From NCBI RefSeq assembly GCF_964199965.1, contig NZ_CAXMZT010000006.1, positions 1 to 64,000 of the forward strand: DNA of 64,000 nucleotides, read 5' to 3'. The position numbers were made by a program, and so were the translations under genes. This DNA is from JAFIFT01 sp020051095 (GTDB lineage Bacteria > Pseudomonadota > Gammaproteobacteria > Legionellales > Legionellaceae). This document shows, one piece after another, positions 44,662 to 54,500 of the stretch. Position 1 is the first letter of the stretch. Every line of letters begins with the position of its first letter. The notes below the pieces were generated by a model, which was not told the DNA's origin, did not search any database, and saw only the letters and a list, made by a program, of their open reading frames with translations.

Positions 44662-46629
44662 TTATATCAGTAAAATTTCTTCAGCCCCATCAAGTTGGGT
44701 AGGTAAACCAAATAATATTAAAATATCTCCCGCATGTATGATAATATCGTCATTGGGCTTCAGATGCTTTTTACCTCGTCTTATAGCGACAACTTCCACA
44801 TTTTTTAGCGCTAGTTGACTAAGCGCTTTATTAACAGCATGCGCCTGTGCAGGAATTGGAACAGGTCTTAAGTACTCATGTAAAGAACCTTCTTCGGTTA
44901 CTTCTTCACTGAAGGTTCCAGGAAACACTTGGTAGAGTAGCGCGTAATTTTTGTCCCGAATCTCCTGCATCAGTTTCATAATTTTCTTTTCAGGAACGTG
45001 AATCAACTCTAATAAATAGCTTGCTAGCGATAAACTTTCTTCAAATACTTCCGTCACAACTTTGGTTGCCCCCGATTGTTTGAGCTCCTCATAATCGGAT
45101 TCATCTTTACATCGTACAAGGATGGGAATGGTTGCGTTTTGGCGACGGATTTGCTCAATGATGTTAATCGCTGCATGCAAATCATTAAAGCAAATCACTA
45201 ACGCTTTTGCTTTATCTAATTGGGCTGCTTTCAATATATCCAAATGAGTTGCGTTTCCATAGGCGACATTCTCCCCCGCCAATTGGCTATTTCTAATAAT
45301 TTCAGGATCGAGATCTAAGCTTAAGTAGGGATATTTCATTTTTTTCAAAAATCGGGCAATGTTTTGTCCCACACGTCCATATCCGCAAATAATGATATGC
45401 TGTGATAAAGAAGGCGCGATAGCTTTGATATTTTCTTGGATTTCTTTATTGCTCTGCTTTACAACGTTGGGAAAGAAAAACGCCGCAATTTTTTTATTAT
45501 AGCGAATGATAATAGGCGCTAACGCAAACGTAACCAATAATGTGGTTAAAATAACTTGGCCATAATCTAACGATATTAACCCCTTATCCAGTGAAAGCGT
45601 CAAAATCGCAAAGCCAAATTCACCTCCTTGGGATAACACAACACCCGTTCTTGTAGCACAGGCCAGGTCGATTTGAGAAAAATGACATAACAGGATAATC
45701 AAGATTGTTTTGCCAATGATGAGTGCAGCTAGCAAAAGAACAATCCACATCCAAGCATCCAATAGGGTGGCAATATTGACTAACATACCAACCGAAATAA
45801 AGAACAATCCTAATAACACGTCTTTAAAAGGCCTGATCTCAACATTAATTTGGTGCCGAAATTCTGTTTCCCCTAACATGATCCCTGCTAAAAAAGCACC
45901 TAATGCATAAGAGATTCCCAGGCTATTGGTAAACCAAGCAGATGCAATTGCCACAAACAAAACACTCAATGTGAATAATTCGATGATACGCGTTGAAGCA
46001 ATGATATGAAATAATGGCTTTAATAACCATCGACCTAACCCCATGATAATTAGGATGGCTAAAATCCCCTTCGACAGAGCCCATAAAATAGTGGTGGGAA
46101 AAGCAGTCAGTTGTGTTCCTGACAGACTGGCAATTAAAACTAAAATAGGAATCACAGCAAGATCTTGGAATAATAAAATGCCGACCGCATTCAGACCATG
46201 CTTGGAATGCAACTCAAATTGATCCGATAGTTGTTTGATAACGATCGCTGTCGAGGACATGGCCACAACGCTGCCCACAACAATAGACTCAACCAGCGTC
46301 ATTTGTAATGATAATCCGATAAGTGTTGTTATCAAGATGCTTATCAAAACTTGTAAACCACCCAGTATAAATACTTGATGTCGTAGTGCGATGATTTTAG
46401 AAAATGAAAATTCCAGACCGATGGTAAACATTAATAAGGCGACACCAAATTCTGCGAGTTCTTTGATATCGGCAGCCTCAGGCAACCAACCTAAAACATG
46501 AGGTCCAACCAACACGCCAACGACAAGATAGCCAAGAATGATGGGTAAGCGAATGATTCGAAACACAACACTAACGATCAGCGCCGTTAAAACCAAGATT
46601 AATGTCGTTTCAATAATGCTAAAATTCAT
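44662..46629 (-). CDS. CPA2 monovalent cation:proton antiporter (KefB/YbaL-like)
   Basis: The start at 46629 (MNFSIIETTL) has AGGA upstream and begins the first helix; the longer frame adds a polar leader unlike the family. The 655-residue protein has about 12-13 membrane helices, with VGVLVGPHVLGWLPE at the N-terminal re-entrant region, then an RCK/TrkA-N Rossmann domain (IIICGYGRVGQNIA) and a TrkA-C domain at the end. It likely performs ligand-gated K+/H+ exchange under electrophile or alkaline stress. It is the first gene of a unit with the P-type ATPase. Confidence 0.88.
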   Translation of the reverse strand: MNFSIIETTLILVLTALIVSVVFRIIRLPIILGYLVVGVLVGPHVLGWLPEAADIKELAEFGVALLMFTIGLEFSFSKIIALRHQVFILGGLQVLISILITTLIGLSLQMTLVESIVVGSVVAMSSTAIVIKQLSDQFELHSKHGLNAVGILLFQDLAVIPILVLIASLSGTQLTAFPTTILWALSKGILAILIIMGLGRWLLKPLFHIIASTRIIELFTLSVLFVAIASAWFTNSLGISYALGAFLAGIMLGETEFRHQINVEIRPFKDVLLGLFFISVGMLVNIATLLDAWMWIVLLLAALIIGKTILIILLCHFSQIDLACATRTGVVLSQGGEFGFAILTLSLDKGLISLDYGQVILTTLLVTFALAPIIIRYNKKIAAFFFPNVVKQSNKEIQENIKAIAPSLSQHIIICGYGRVGQNIARFLKKMKYPYLSLDLDPEIIRNSQLAGENVAYGNATHLDILKAAQLDKAKALVICFNDLHAAINIIEQIRRQNATIPILVRCKDESDYEELKQSGATKVVTEVFEESLSLASYLLELIHVPEKKIMKLMQEIRDKNYALLYQVFPGTFSEEVTEEGSLHEYLRPVPIPAQAHAVNKALSQLALKNVEVVAIRRGKKHLKPNDDIIIHAGDILILFGLPTQLDGAEEILLI

Positions 46630-46832
46630 TTTATGCGCATCCTGAAATATCTCTCTCCCTTGAACTGGAATATTCTTTGGAACACTATCAGGGCGATCTT
46701 GACCAAGCAATCATGTTTGATCTCTTAACAAAATTCTGCTGTGTCCGTTCGCAATGTCGGTTTATTTATCAATTTTGTAGTACAAATAAGTGTATACCCA
46801 AGTTGCGTCAAAATACGAGTCTTTGATTCTAC

Positions 46833-47501
46833 TCAAGGGCGTATTTGTTCATCGGGTGATTCTCCCTTAGCAGGATCCTCTCTCTTATTAGCAGTATGTG
46901 TTTGTTCGTGTTTACTTTCAAACTGTCGCGCCAGTAGATGGGAGCCTTCTTTTATTGCATAGTCAACGAGATCATGTGAGGCCTTAGGCAACGCTTTTTT
47001 TAATTGACCCTCAACATAACCCGTTAAATTATCGGGTGCCTTTCCCTCGGCAATAAAGTCCATCACGCCTTCAGCCACCTTGATGACCTTACTAGCTTCA
47101 ACCTCCTCCAGTGCATCAGCGATTTTCCCTTCACTGGCATTGGAAAAATAAATCAACTGATGTGTCAATTGACCTATCACTGGGACATATTGGAGCGCCT
47201 CATTTGCTTGACTTTTTAATAAATTAACCCGTCCAAGGATAAATTCAGCACCTTGTTTTGTCGCTTTACCAATCGTCGGTGCAAGCCATTTGGCAACCTT
47301 CCCAGCAACTGGACCTGCCGCCCCATCTGATAACGCATCCACGATTGCTGCAGCTATCCAAGGCGTTACTTCCTGAACGACATCACCGGTAAATTTTGCT
47401 ATTTTTTTATCTGCTACAGTCGGCTTTGCTTTCGAAGAATCAACGGGCTTAGTTAAGGCTTCAAATATTTGCTTTGAGCTACTGTTTTTATCCTCTGGCA
47501 T
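46833..47501 (-). CDS. Hypothetical amphipathic helical protein
   Basis: 222 residues; GGGAG lies seven bases before the ATG. The centre (residues about 50-85) is alanine- and glycine-rich (PWIAAAIVDALSDGAAG) and could be an amphipathic or membrane-touching helix pair. The ends are very polar, and the tail is rich in K, E and P. There is no signal peptide and no known family. A TATAAT lies on the minus strand about 55 bases upstream. It may be a secreted substrate, but nothing specific supports that. Confidence 0.6.
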   Translation of the reverse strand: MPEDKNSSSKQIFEALTKPVDSSKAKPTVADKKIAKFTGDVVQEVTPWIAAAIVDALSDGAAGPVAGKVAKWLAPTIGKATKQGAEFILGRVNLLKSQANEALQYVPVIGQLTHQLIYFSNASEGKIADALEEVEASKVIKVAEGVMDFIAEGKAPDNLTGYVEGQLKKALPKASHDLVDYAIKEGSHLLARQFESKHEQTHTANKREDPAKGESPDEQIRP

Positions 47502-47666
47502 ACGATGCTCCCATTACTGAATATATAATCTCATCGGGCATAGTTTGATTATAGCAACATTCTCGCTAGTCCTTCTTTACATCCTAGTAGCAAGCAATGA
47601 AATATTTCCTGGGGTGTCACACCTTTTATTGGGTATAAAATAGCCTGCTCGCATGACAGATTATGG

Positions 47667-47969
47667 TTAGATATCAACAAATCTTGGTGCTGAATTCACA
47701 CAACGCGCAAACGCTCGATTTGCCGCCCGGAATGACGGATATTTGCCAAAATGGCCAGCACCGAAGTAATGACAAGGCTTGGCACTTCTAAAGCAACCAA
47801 AGTAATCGATATCGATATAAAATGGTGTCCGATGAATAACTTTTGATTGATAGCACACATAGGGCCTAAAACCATCCGAATAATAAACTCTTGTGGCAAA
47901 AGTAGAACTTGACATTAAAGCCGCGGCAGAAAAAAAGGCGAAGATACCCACCCGTTCATAAATACGCAT
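47667..47969 (-). CDS. Small secreted cysteine-containing protein
   Basis: 100 residues. A Sec signal peptide (GIFAFFSAAALMSSSTFA) is followed by a mature part of about 74 residues with four cysteines and many aromatic residues (VCYQS, YFGCF, KPCHYF, ARCVN), suggesting two disulfides in the periplasm or outside. The family is not recognised. It lies alone between two hypothetical genes. Confidence 0.6.
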   Translation of the reverse strand: MRIYERVGIFAFFSAAALMSSSTFATRVYYSDGFRPYVCYQSKVIHRTPFYIDIDYFGCFRSAKPCHYFGAGHFGKYPSFRAANRAFARCVNSAPRFVDI

Positions 47970-48191
47970 AACAACTCCCTATGAACAACCGATATGGTTA
48001 AATATAGACCATTTGTGTCAATTAAGTAGCTATTTGAGGATAAAGTTATTGGTTCATCTCTATTTCTAAGGGAATGCGTTTATAGTAGGCCACCCCTAGT
48101 AAGACACGCTCCGCTCGATGCGCTTGCTTTTACTCATGGCTCATTTGGCGATAACTCTATACAAAATGAGTTACAAGATGCCGACTTGTGA

Positions 48192-49340
48192 TTACTGACC
48201 CTTTAATAAACTTGCATATGCCTCAGGCGCAGTTCTTTCATCTAAACCCAAGTCATCTTTTGTACGCGGAGGTTGTTGAGTCGCTGTAAAAAAAGCATTA
48301 AGTGTGTTAGAAAAATACTGATTCGGCAAATAAGGCTTCCCCCTATGTGAGTAGGTAGGCTTTCCTTCTAAAACTGCTTGGTTAAGCAGTGCACCTGGAA
48401 CCGCTTGGGTAATGCGATCTGCTGCCAAGGCAGCCTCGGCACCCGTCAAATTGGCCTTTAAAAAGAAAGTTTCATAGGTTGGGTTGTTAATCGTTAGCTC
48501 GGGTTTTTTAATGCGCATTAGTAAATTTTCAGGAAGAATAATTTTAAACTGATCAGCGACTTTATGATGAGGCACAATTTTTAATATTGCTTGCAAATAA
48601 TCATCCAAATTTTGAATACCTGGGTGAAGTCCGAGACGAACTTGCATACTTGGGTGCTTGGGTAGCTCAGCTAATAAGCATGTTAAAAACTCTGAATCGA
48701 TTTCAATGGGTTGAGTTGTGCTACTTGCAAATACCAACGATTGATTTTGTTTAATCCGTAGTGTTTCTCTGACTTCTTTTGGGTTAGTGGTTGCCCCACT
48801 ATTCGCGGAAATCGCATTATCAATGCTCAAATGGCCAGTAATATGTAGCCTTTCTTTTGCAACAGGGAAGTCTTCTTGCGCAGATGCTAGAGGAATTCCC
48901 CAATGAACATTTAATTGATTGCGTAGAGATGGTAAGTATTTCCATAAACTATGGCTTTCGGGTTTAAACATAAATTCATAGGCAATGACAGATGGGATAT
49001 TTATGATTTGTGCAATCTGAAACGGTATTTCATTTTGGACGGAAGGAACCCCCAAATACGCATAATCAATTTTTTCTTTGGTTAAAAAATCACTCACTAA
49101 CGTTAACTGGTTCTTGGCTAGTGCACCATCAGGATACGCGTCGGCATCTAGTTGAAGCATTTTTGTAAGGGAGATTTGAGTAACCGATAACGACGATTGA
49201 TAGTTTTCAGCCCGTTGATGCGCTGTATTAGTCAGTGAAATAATGAATACTTCATGCTGACTATATTTCTCTAAGGCAGTAATCGTTTTTAACGCCAAGT
49301 CGGTATCACCGACGCTACTAATAAAAAAAGCTGTTTTCAT
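48192..49340 (-). CDS. Hypothetical protein with GT-B/Rossmann-like character
   Basis: The start at 49340 gives MKTAFFISSVGDTDLALKTI, a typical first beta-alpha unit of a Rossmann-like domain; an ATG eight codons earlier is also possible and neither has a clear ribosome binding site. The 382-residue protein has an alternating strand/helix pattern, a central ASSTTQPIE loop resembling the phosphate-binding loop of GT-B glycosyltransferases, and VRLGLHPGIQNLDDYL after it. No donor-specific motif is visible. It could be a glycosyltransferase or an epimerase-fold protein; the substrate is unknown. It has no linked cell-surface genes. Confidence 0.5.
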   Translation of the reverse strand: MKTAFFISSVGDTDLALKTITALEKYSQHEVFIISLTNTAHQRAENYQSSLSVTQISLTKMLQLDADAYPDGALAKNQLTLVSDFLTKEKIDYAYLGVPSVQNEIPFQIAQIINIPSVIAYEFMFKPESHSLWKYLPSLRNQLNVHWGIPLASAQEDFPVAKERLHITGHLSIDNAISANSGATTNPKEVRETLRIKQNQSLVFASSTTQPIEIDSEFLTCLLAELPKHPSMQVRLGLHPGIQNLDDYLQAILKIVPHHKVADQFKIILPENLLMRIKKPELTINNPTYETFFLKANLTGAEAALAADRITQAVPGALLNQAVLEGKPTYSHRGKPYLPNQYFSNTLNAFFTATQQPPRTKDDLGLDERTAPEAYASLLKGQ

Positions 49341-49364
49341 AGGTATCAATCTGTTAATTAACAT

Positions 49365-49848
49365 ATTATTATGCGCATTATAGCGTCATTTGTTGCATAT
49401 GGCTAGAATCCAATACCATGACAAGAAAAATCGATTTAAGCGATCACTCCCCCATTTAAAAATTTAAATTTGCCTCAAGTGAAAAATGATCGCTGAGATC
49501 AGTATCTCCGTAATGAAATAGCATCCGTCGATTGAGTGTTGATATGCGGGTTGGGAACCGTATATTTAATTACTGTCATAGACAGCAAAACATTGGCTAG
49601 AAGTAACCATGAGGACCATAAAACAAACACGTGATTTCTTAAAGGACAAAAGAAATTGCTTTGGCTTAATAATGAAAGAAAGAAGGTTCAATGTAGTAAG
49701 TCCTTAAACAATTCAACTATCCCTCTATCCTATAGCTACCAGCACAAAGATTAAAGAAAAAGTTAAGCAGGACACTAATCAATCTTTATTGTTTCTTTGT
49801 CTATTAACCAGCAGCATTATAGTGCATATATAAGGTTAACTAATTGAT
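49365..49848. other. 484-bp intergenic stretch without a convincing gene
   Basis: An ATG at 49609 opens only 32 codons with no ribosome binding site. No repeat, strong hairpin or promoter pair was recognised. The region probably holds the promoter of the 48192-49340 gene. Confidence 0.4.
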
Positions 49849-51477
49849 TTAAAAATCGTTTTTACTCATGCCCAGTAGTTTATGAATTGTCGGGTCAATT
49901 GGGATTTCAATCAAGGTTGTCCCTTTGGATTGAAGTGCTGATTGAAAATGTTGTTGTATTTTTTCAATCGAGTCAGCGTGCATAACCTTTGCACCATACC
50001 CCTTTGCAATTGAAACAATATCTAAACCGGGTAGATCTAATCCAGGTATATTCGGCGTATTTTCTAATAACGCAAATGATTTTAGAATACCATATTCAAA
50101 ATTTCGCAACGCAATGACAACGAGGTGCACGTCTTCTTGCACTGCAGTCCAAATCGCTTGCGGTGAATATTGAAACGAACCATCTCCTATGATTAATATC
50201 ACCGGTCGATTACGACCTAATTGCTTTTCAGCAATGGCTAATCCAACTGCCGCAGGTAAATCCCATCCTAATCCGCCAGAGCTCATCGTATAAAAACTAT
50301 CCGGTTTCGTGATGGTCCCTATGCCAGAATCTTGGAGATCATGGCCATTGGAAGGTGATTCTTGAACTAATACATAGTCGTTGGGAGCAAGCGGTGACAA
50401 CACATCAAATACTTGCAGTGCGGTTAATGGGTAATTAGGCGATGACGATAATCCGGATGCAATCGTTTTGCGACTTTTCACCGTATTTTTCTTAGCCTTT
50501 ATTTGTGGAATTAGCGCCTTTAAAGCCAGGGCGCTATCCCCTACTATCGCATCCCCGACGGGCGCTTTTGCTGCTTCATACGGGTCATCCGTAATTTGAA
50601 TCAATTGTGCATTTTTAGGTAAATAAGAGCCGGGTATCCAAGGGTAATAACGAAATACCGGGGCACCAACCACTATAACTAAATCATGACCATTTAAATA
50701 ATTGCATAATGGGCCAATGGCTGAGGGAAGCTCACCTTGGTATAAAGGGTGATTTTCTGGAAATGAAACGAGCTCTGAGAAAGGCCCCTTCCACACAGGA
50801 GCACTCAGTTTTTCAGCAAATTCAATACCTTCTTCCCATCCTTGACTTCTAGCAATGTCGCCGCCATAAACCAAGACGGGATTTCTACTGGCATTGATTT
50901 TAGCTGCAAAGATAGCAATATCTTCGGAAGATGGGACCGTTCGAGTAGGAACGGTTCGCATAATATGATTATCTTCCATGGGTTTATCCCAGTCATCCAA
51001 GGGAAGCGATAAAAAAACTGGGCCGGCGGGCGGTTGAACAGCCATTGCATAAGCCCGCATAAACGCACCGGGGACATCTTCAGGGCGAGCGGGTTCATAA
51101 CTCCATTTAACCCAAGGTTTGGGTCCTTCCGTCGATTGAACGTTGGTAAGAAAAGGCTCCATTAACAACATTTCTCGTGTTTGTTGCCCTGCTGTGAGGA
51201 TTAACGGGGTTTTATTCAACTTGGCGGTGACAATGCATCCCATCGCATTTCCCATACCAGCGCCAGTGTGAACATTAATCATAACTGGCTTTCGTAACCC
51301 TTTACATAGACCATCGGCAATACCCACAACACTTGCCTCTTGCAAGGCTAATATATAGGTAAAGTCTTCAGGTAAATTGCTTAGAAAAGTCTCTTCAGTT
51401 GAACCTGGGTTTCCGACAATGTTAGTTAACTGAAGTCGTCTTAAAAGATTGAGGGTCACTTCGCGAACAGTCGGCAT
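49849..51477 (-). CDS. mdlC: Benzoylformate-decarboxylase-like ThDP enzyme
   Basis: 542 residues with the three-domain ThDP-decarboxylase plan. NPGSTEE (S26), E47 in LALQEAS and H70 in VHTGAG coincide with benzoylformate decarboxylase positions, and the ThDP site is GDGSFQY...N in the last domain. The reaction would be phenylglyoxylate to benzaldehyde plus CO2. The second catalytic histidine of the Pseudomonas putida enzyme (H281, in FRYHQY) is replaced by tyrosine here (FRYYPW, Y278), so substrate or activity may differ. AGGA precedes the ATG. No other mandelate-pathway genes are nearby. Confidence 0.82.
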   Translation of the reverse strand: MPTVREVTLNLLRRLQLTNIVGNPGSTEETFLSNLPEDFTYILALQEASVVGIADGLCKGLRKPVMINVHTGAGMGNAMGCIVTAKLNKTPLILTAGQQTREMLLMEPFLTNVQSTEGPKPWVKWSYEPARPEDVPGAFMRAYAMAVQPPAGPVFLSLPLDDWDKPMEDNHIMRTVPTRTVPSSEDIAIFAAKINASRNPVLVYGGDIARSQGWEEGIEFAEKLSAPVWKGPFSELVSFPENHPLYQGELPSAIGPLCNYLNGHDLVIVVGAPVFRYYPWIPGSYLPKNAQLIQITDDPYEAAKAPVGDAIVGDSALALKALIPQIKAKKNTVKSRKTIASGLSSSPNYPLTALQVFDVLSPLAPNDYVLVQESPSNGHDLQDSGIGTITKPDSFYTMSSGGLGWDLPAAVGLAIAEKQLGRNRPVILIIGDGSFQYSPQAIWTAVQEDVHLVVIALRNFEYGILKSFALLENTPNIPGLDLPGLDIVSIAKGYGAKVMHADSIEKIQQHFQSALQSKGTTLIEIPIDPTIHKLLGMSKNDF

Positions 51478-51536
51478 GGTCTATGTCCTTATCTCATAAT
51501 TTTATGAAATTATAGCTCATATAATGAATGATTAAA

Positions 51537-54500
51537 TTACTTAGAACCCTGGAAGCTGTCAGAATTGCTATCTTGTCCGCTTTCTTCCTCTTCTTCCAAA
51601 TCGCCATTCAGGGTATCATTTGCAGCCTTGCACTCAAAGCAATCATCCATCCCATCTAATGAACCCTTCAATTGGCCGAGCAGATCATGAACACTGGTGC
51701 CATTTGAAAATATTTCAGCTTGTGCATCCTTTATTGGCTCAGGCTCAGGCTCAGATTCAAATTCAGATGCAGATTCAGATGCAGATTGAGATCCAAGTTC
51801 AGGTTCAGATACATCCTCTGACTCAGCAAAAGGGTCATCCATCTCTTCAAGTTCATCATCTGACAATGAAGAATCACTTGAAAGCCGACCGTCAGACATC
51901 ATGGATAAATCATCAAATAAGCTGGCGCTATCATTCGAAGAAATCGCTGACAACTCCCCGAACTCTTTCAGTGTGGGAATCGTCGGAGCAGACCTTGTTT
52001 CACCTAAATCGCTCCTTGCTGGGATTGTCGGTGGTGTTTTAGGCGCTTCTAAATCGCTTCTTGCAGGAACGGGTGGTGGTGATCTCTGCTCACCTAAGTC
52101 GCTCCTCGCTGGGATTGGTGGCGGTGATCTAGGCGCCTCCAGGTCACTTATTCCAGGTATCGGCGGTGGTGCTTTTGGATTTTGGCGCGCGTCAATTGCA
52201 TCCTGGCGATATTCATAATTTGGCTCTGTGACGTCAGTTATCAATTGCTTAGCCGTCTCCTGGCTGGTTTGATCTGAAATTACTGTTTGATGTTCAGGTG
52301 GAATATCTCGACCTAATGCCCGATAGATACGTTGCCTTTGTATTTCGTGGGTCGCTAATTGTTGTTTTATGGTTCCGTCATTAGGGTTCTGTTTTAACAT
52401 TTGAGCATCGCTATCGATAGCATCATTTAATTGAACAAGCTGTCGTTCACATCCATCTTGCAATGTATTGATGCGTTTATCTAGCACGTTTAATTGCCGC
52501 TTCAAACCAATAAGGGTACTCTCTTGGCGCTTCCTAGCATAGGTAGACTTAGCATCACTATTTTCAATTCGAGCAATTTCCTGCACAATCATCTCCCGAT
52601 GTGCTTTTCTAACAGCAAGCCGCTGAGCGGTATAGTAAGGGGGTTCATTTCCTGCGGCAGTGGCCAGCCCATAAGATTTAGCGATTGAATTGTACGTTGC
52701 GCATAAGGAATCAAAATTTGAATCAACGTTGTACGTTTTTCCATTGATGGAAATCGTCAATGGCTCTTTAAGCATCCCTTCATCACGCACCAAATCAATG
52801 TATGAGGCTAAATCAGAAAGTTCTTGATCAACTTCTTTCAACACGACCACAATGGCATCATGGGCTTCTTTGGTTGTTTCACTGATATCAATCTTAGGTA
52901 AATGGGTGATAATGCCATCAATCGAATTTAAAATCGTAAAACAGTCCTGTAACTTTGTTTGATGATAAGATTCTGAATCTAAAGCATCGACAATGCCGGA
53001 AGTCGAATTGATAATATTCAAAATTGATTTGGCGGTTTTGATACTGGCAGAGTCATCCTTACTTATCTTGACATTTCCTTGCTTATCTAGCCTAATTTTA
53101 TCCGGCGGAATTCCCTTTAATATCGAGTCATACGCCTTACTTAGCTGAATGTTCGCCTTGGTGATAGCCCCAGGCTTAATGGCTTTTGTCGGATTTTCAA
53201 GTTCCTTCGCTGCCTTGATAATCTGTTGGAATTTACCCGTCACATCAGTTGAAGAAATGTCATCAACCTTTTTCTGAACTTTTTCCCCGGTCGTCTTTGA
53301 GTCTTTCGCTTTCGCGATATCCGTTTGAATAGACGGTTCAAACAAAGAATCGATTGTCGATTGCAAAGATTCGGGCAAATAAGGTTTAACTGTATTCAAG
53401 GTACTTTTAAAATTTTTGAGCGCTTCTCCTGAATTACCATAAATGAGATTAATACTATTCTTCAGTTCCTCTATCGCTTGTGGCGTGAATTCATAATTGG
53501 TTTCATTTTCCCATTTGGCATAACCAACGTCTAATGCAGCATCTTTTACAACACCCGCCGCACTATATCCCGCAACAAGATATTTTCTTGGGTCATAGTT
53601 TTCTTTTGATAAAGCATATTCAGCATAATACAAAAAATTTAATACTTGTTGGCAAGCACGAACGTTAGCCGATTGGGGTTTAGACGTGTCAAACGCATCA
53701 TCTGTGATTAAATGCCCATTAGAATCCTTAAACTCCTTCATGACTTCATCATCAAATGTTCCGTCCATTTTTTGCAAGAAATCTTTCCGTGTTGCCCCGA
53801 TTTGTCTGGCTAGGCTTTTTTGGACGTTGACATTTTTTGCAACATTGGTATCAGTAAAACGAACGTTTGGGACATGCACCATTCCTTGCCCCAAGTTCAT
53901 TTCAATCTGATTAAGCGAATCATTTTGCGAAGAATAATGATTAATTGAGCGTTGGTGGGCTTGAATTTGTTTGTCAATTTGCTCAACGAGCTTGGGTAAA
54001 AACTTCTTATCCAGTTTATCGGCATAGACGGGTGAGTCGCCTGTATTATTTCTTCTGGCTTCAAAATAAGAACCTAGCTCACCCTTTAACTCATCACTGA
54101 TGTCAAGTCGATTATAATTTTTTTCAAGCTCATCCAGTGCATTGTCTGGCAGTTTTGACATTTTCAGGTTGGATTTTTTAATCCCGGAAAATGCGTTTCT
54201 TAACGCTTCCAGTGGTTGGATATCTGCTTGTTCCTTTTCGATTTTTCTCTGCAGGGCCTGCCTTTTTTCTTCGATATTATCCGGTACCCTATCGAGTTGC
54301 GCTTTCATTTCATCGATACGGGTTTGTATGGCTTGTGATTGCTGTTGGGTTGTTTCAATGGTGGCAGAATACCTGGCATCGGTCTTTTTGGCTTCCGATA
54401 AAACCTGAGCAACTAAACTAATCCCCGTTTTCTTCCCGGCTATCCCAATAGCAGTATCATAATAGCCAAGCTTTTTTACCGCCCCCTTGTTGTTTGGGTC

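Noticed and set aside
49609..49707. 32-codon open frame
   Set aside because: No ribosome binding site, no recognisable composition.
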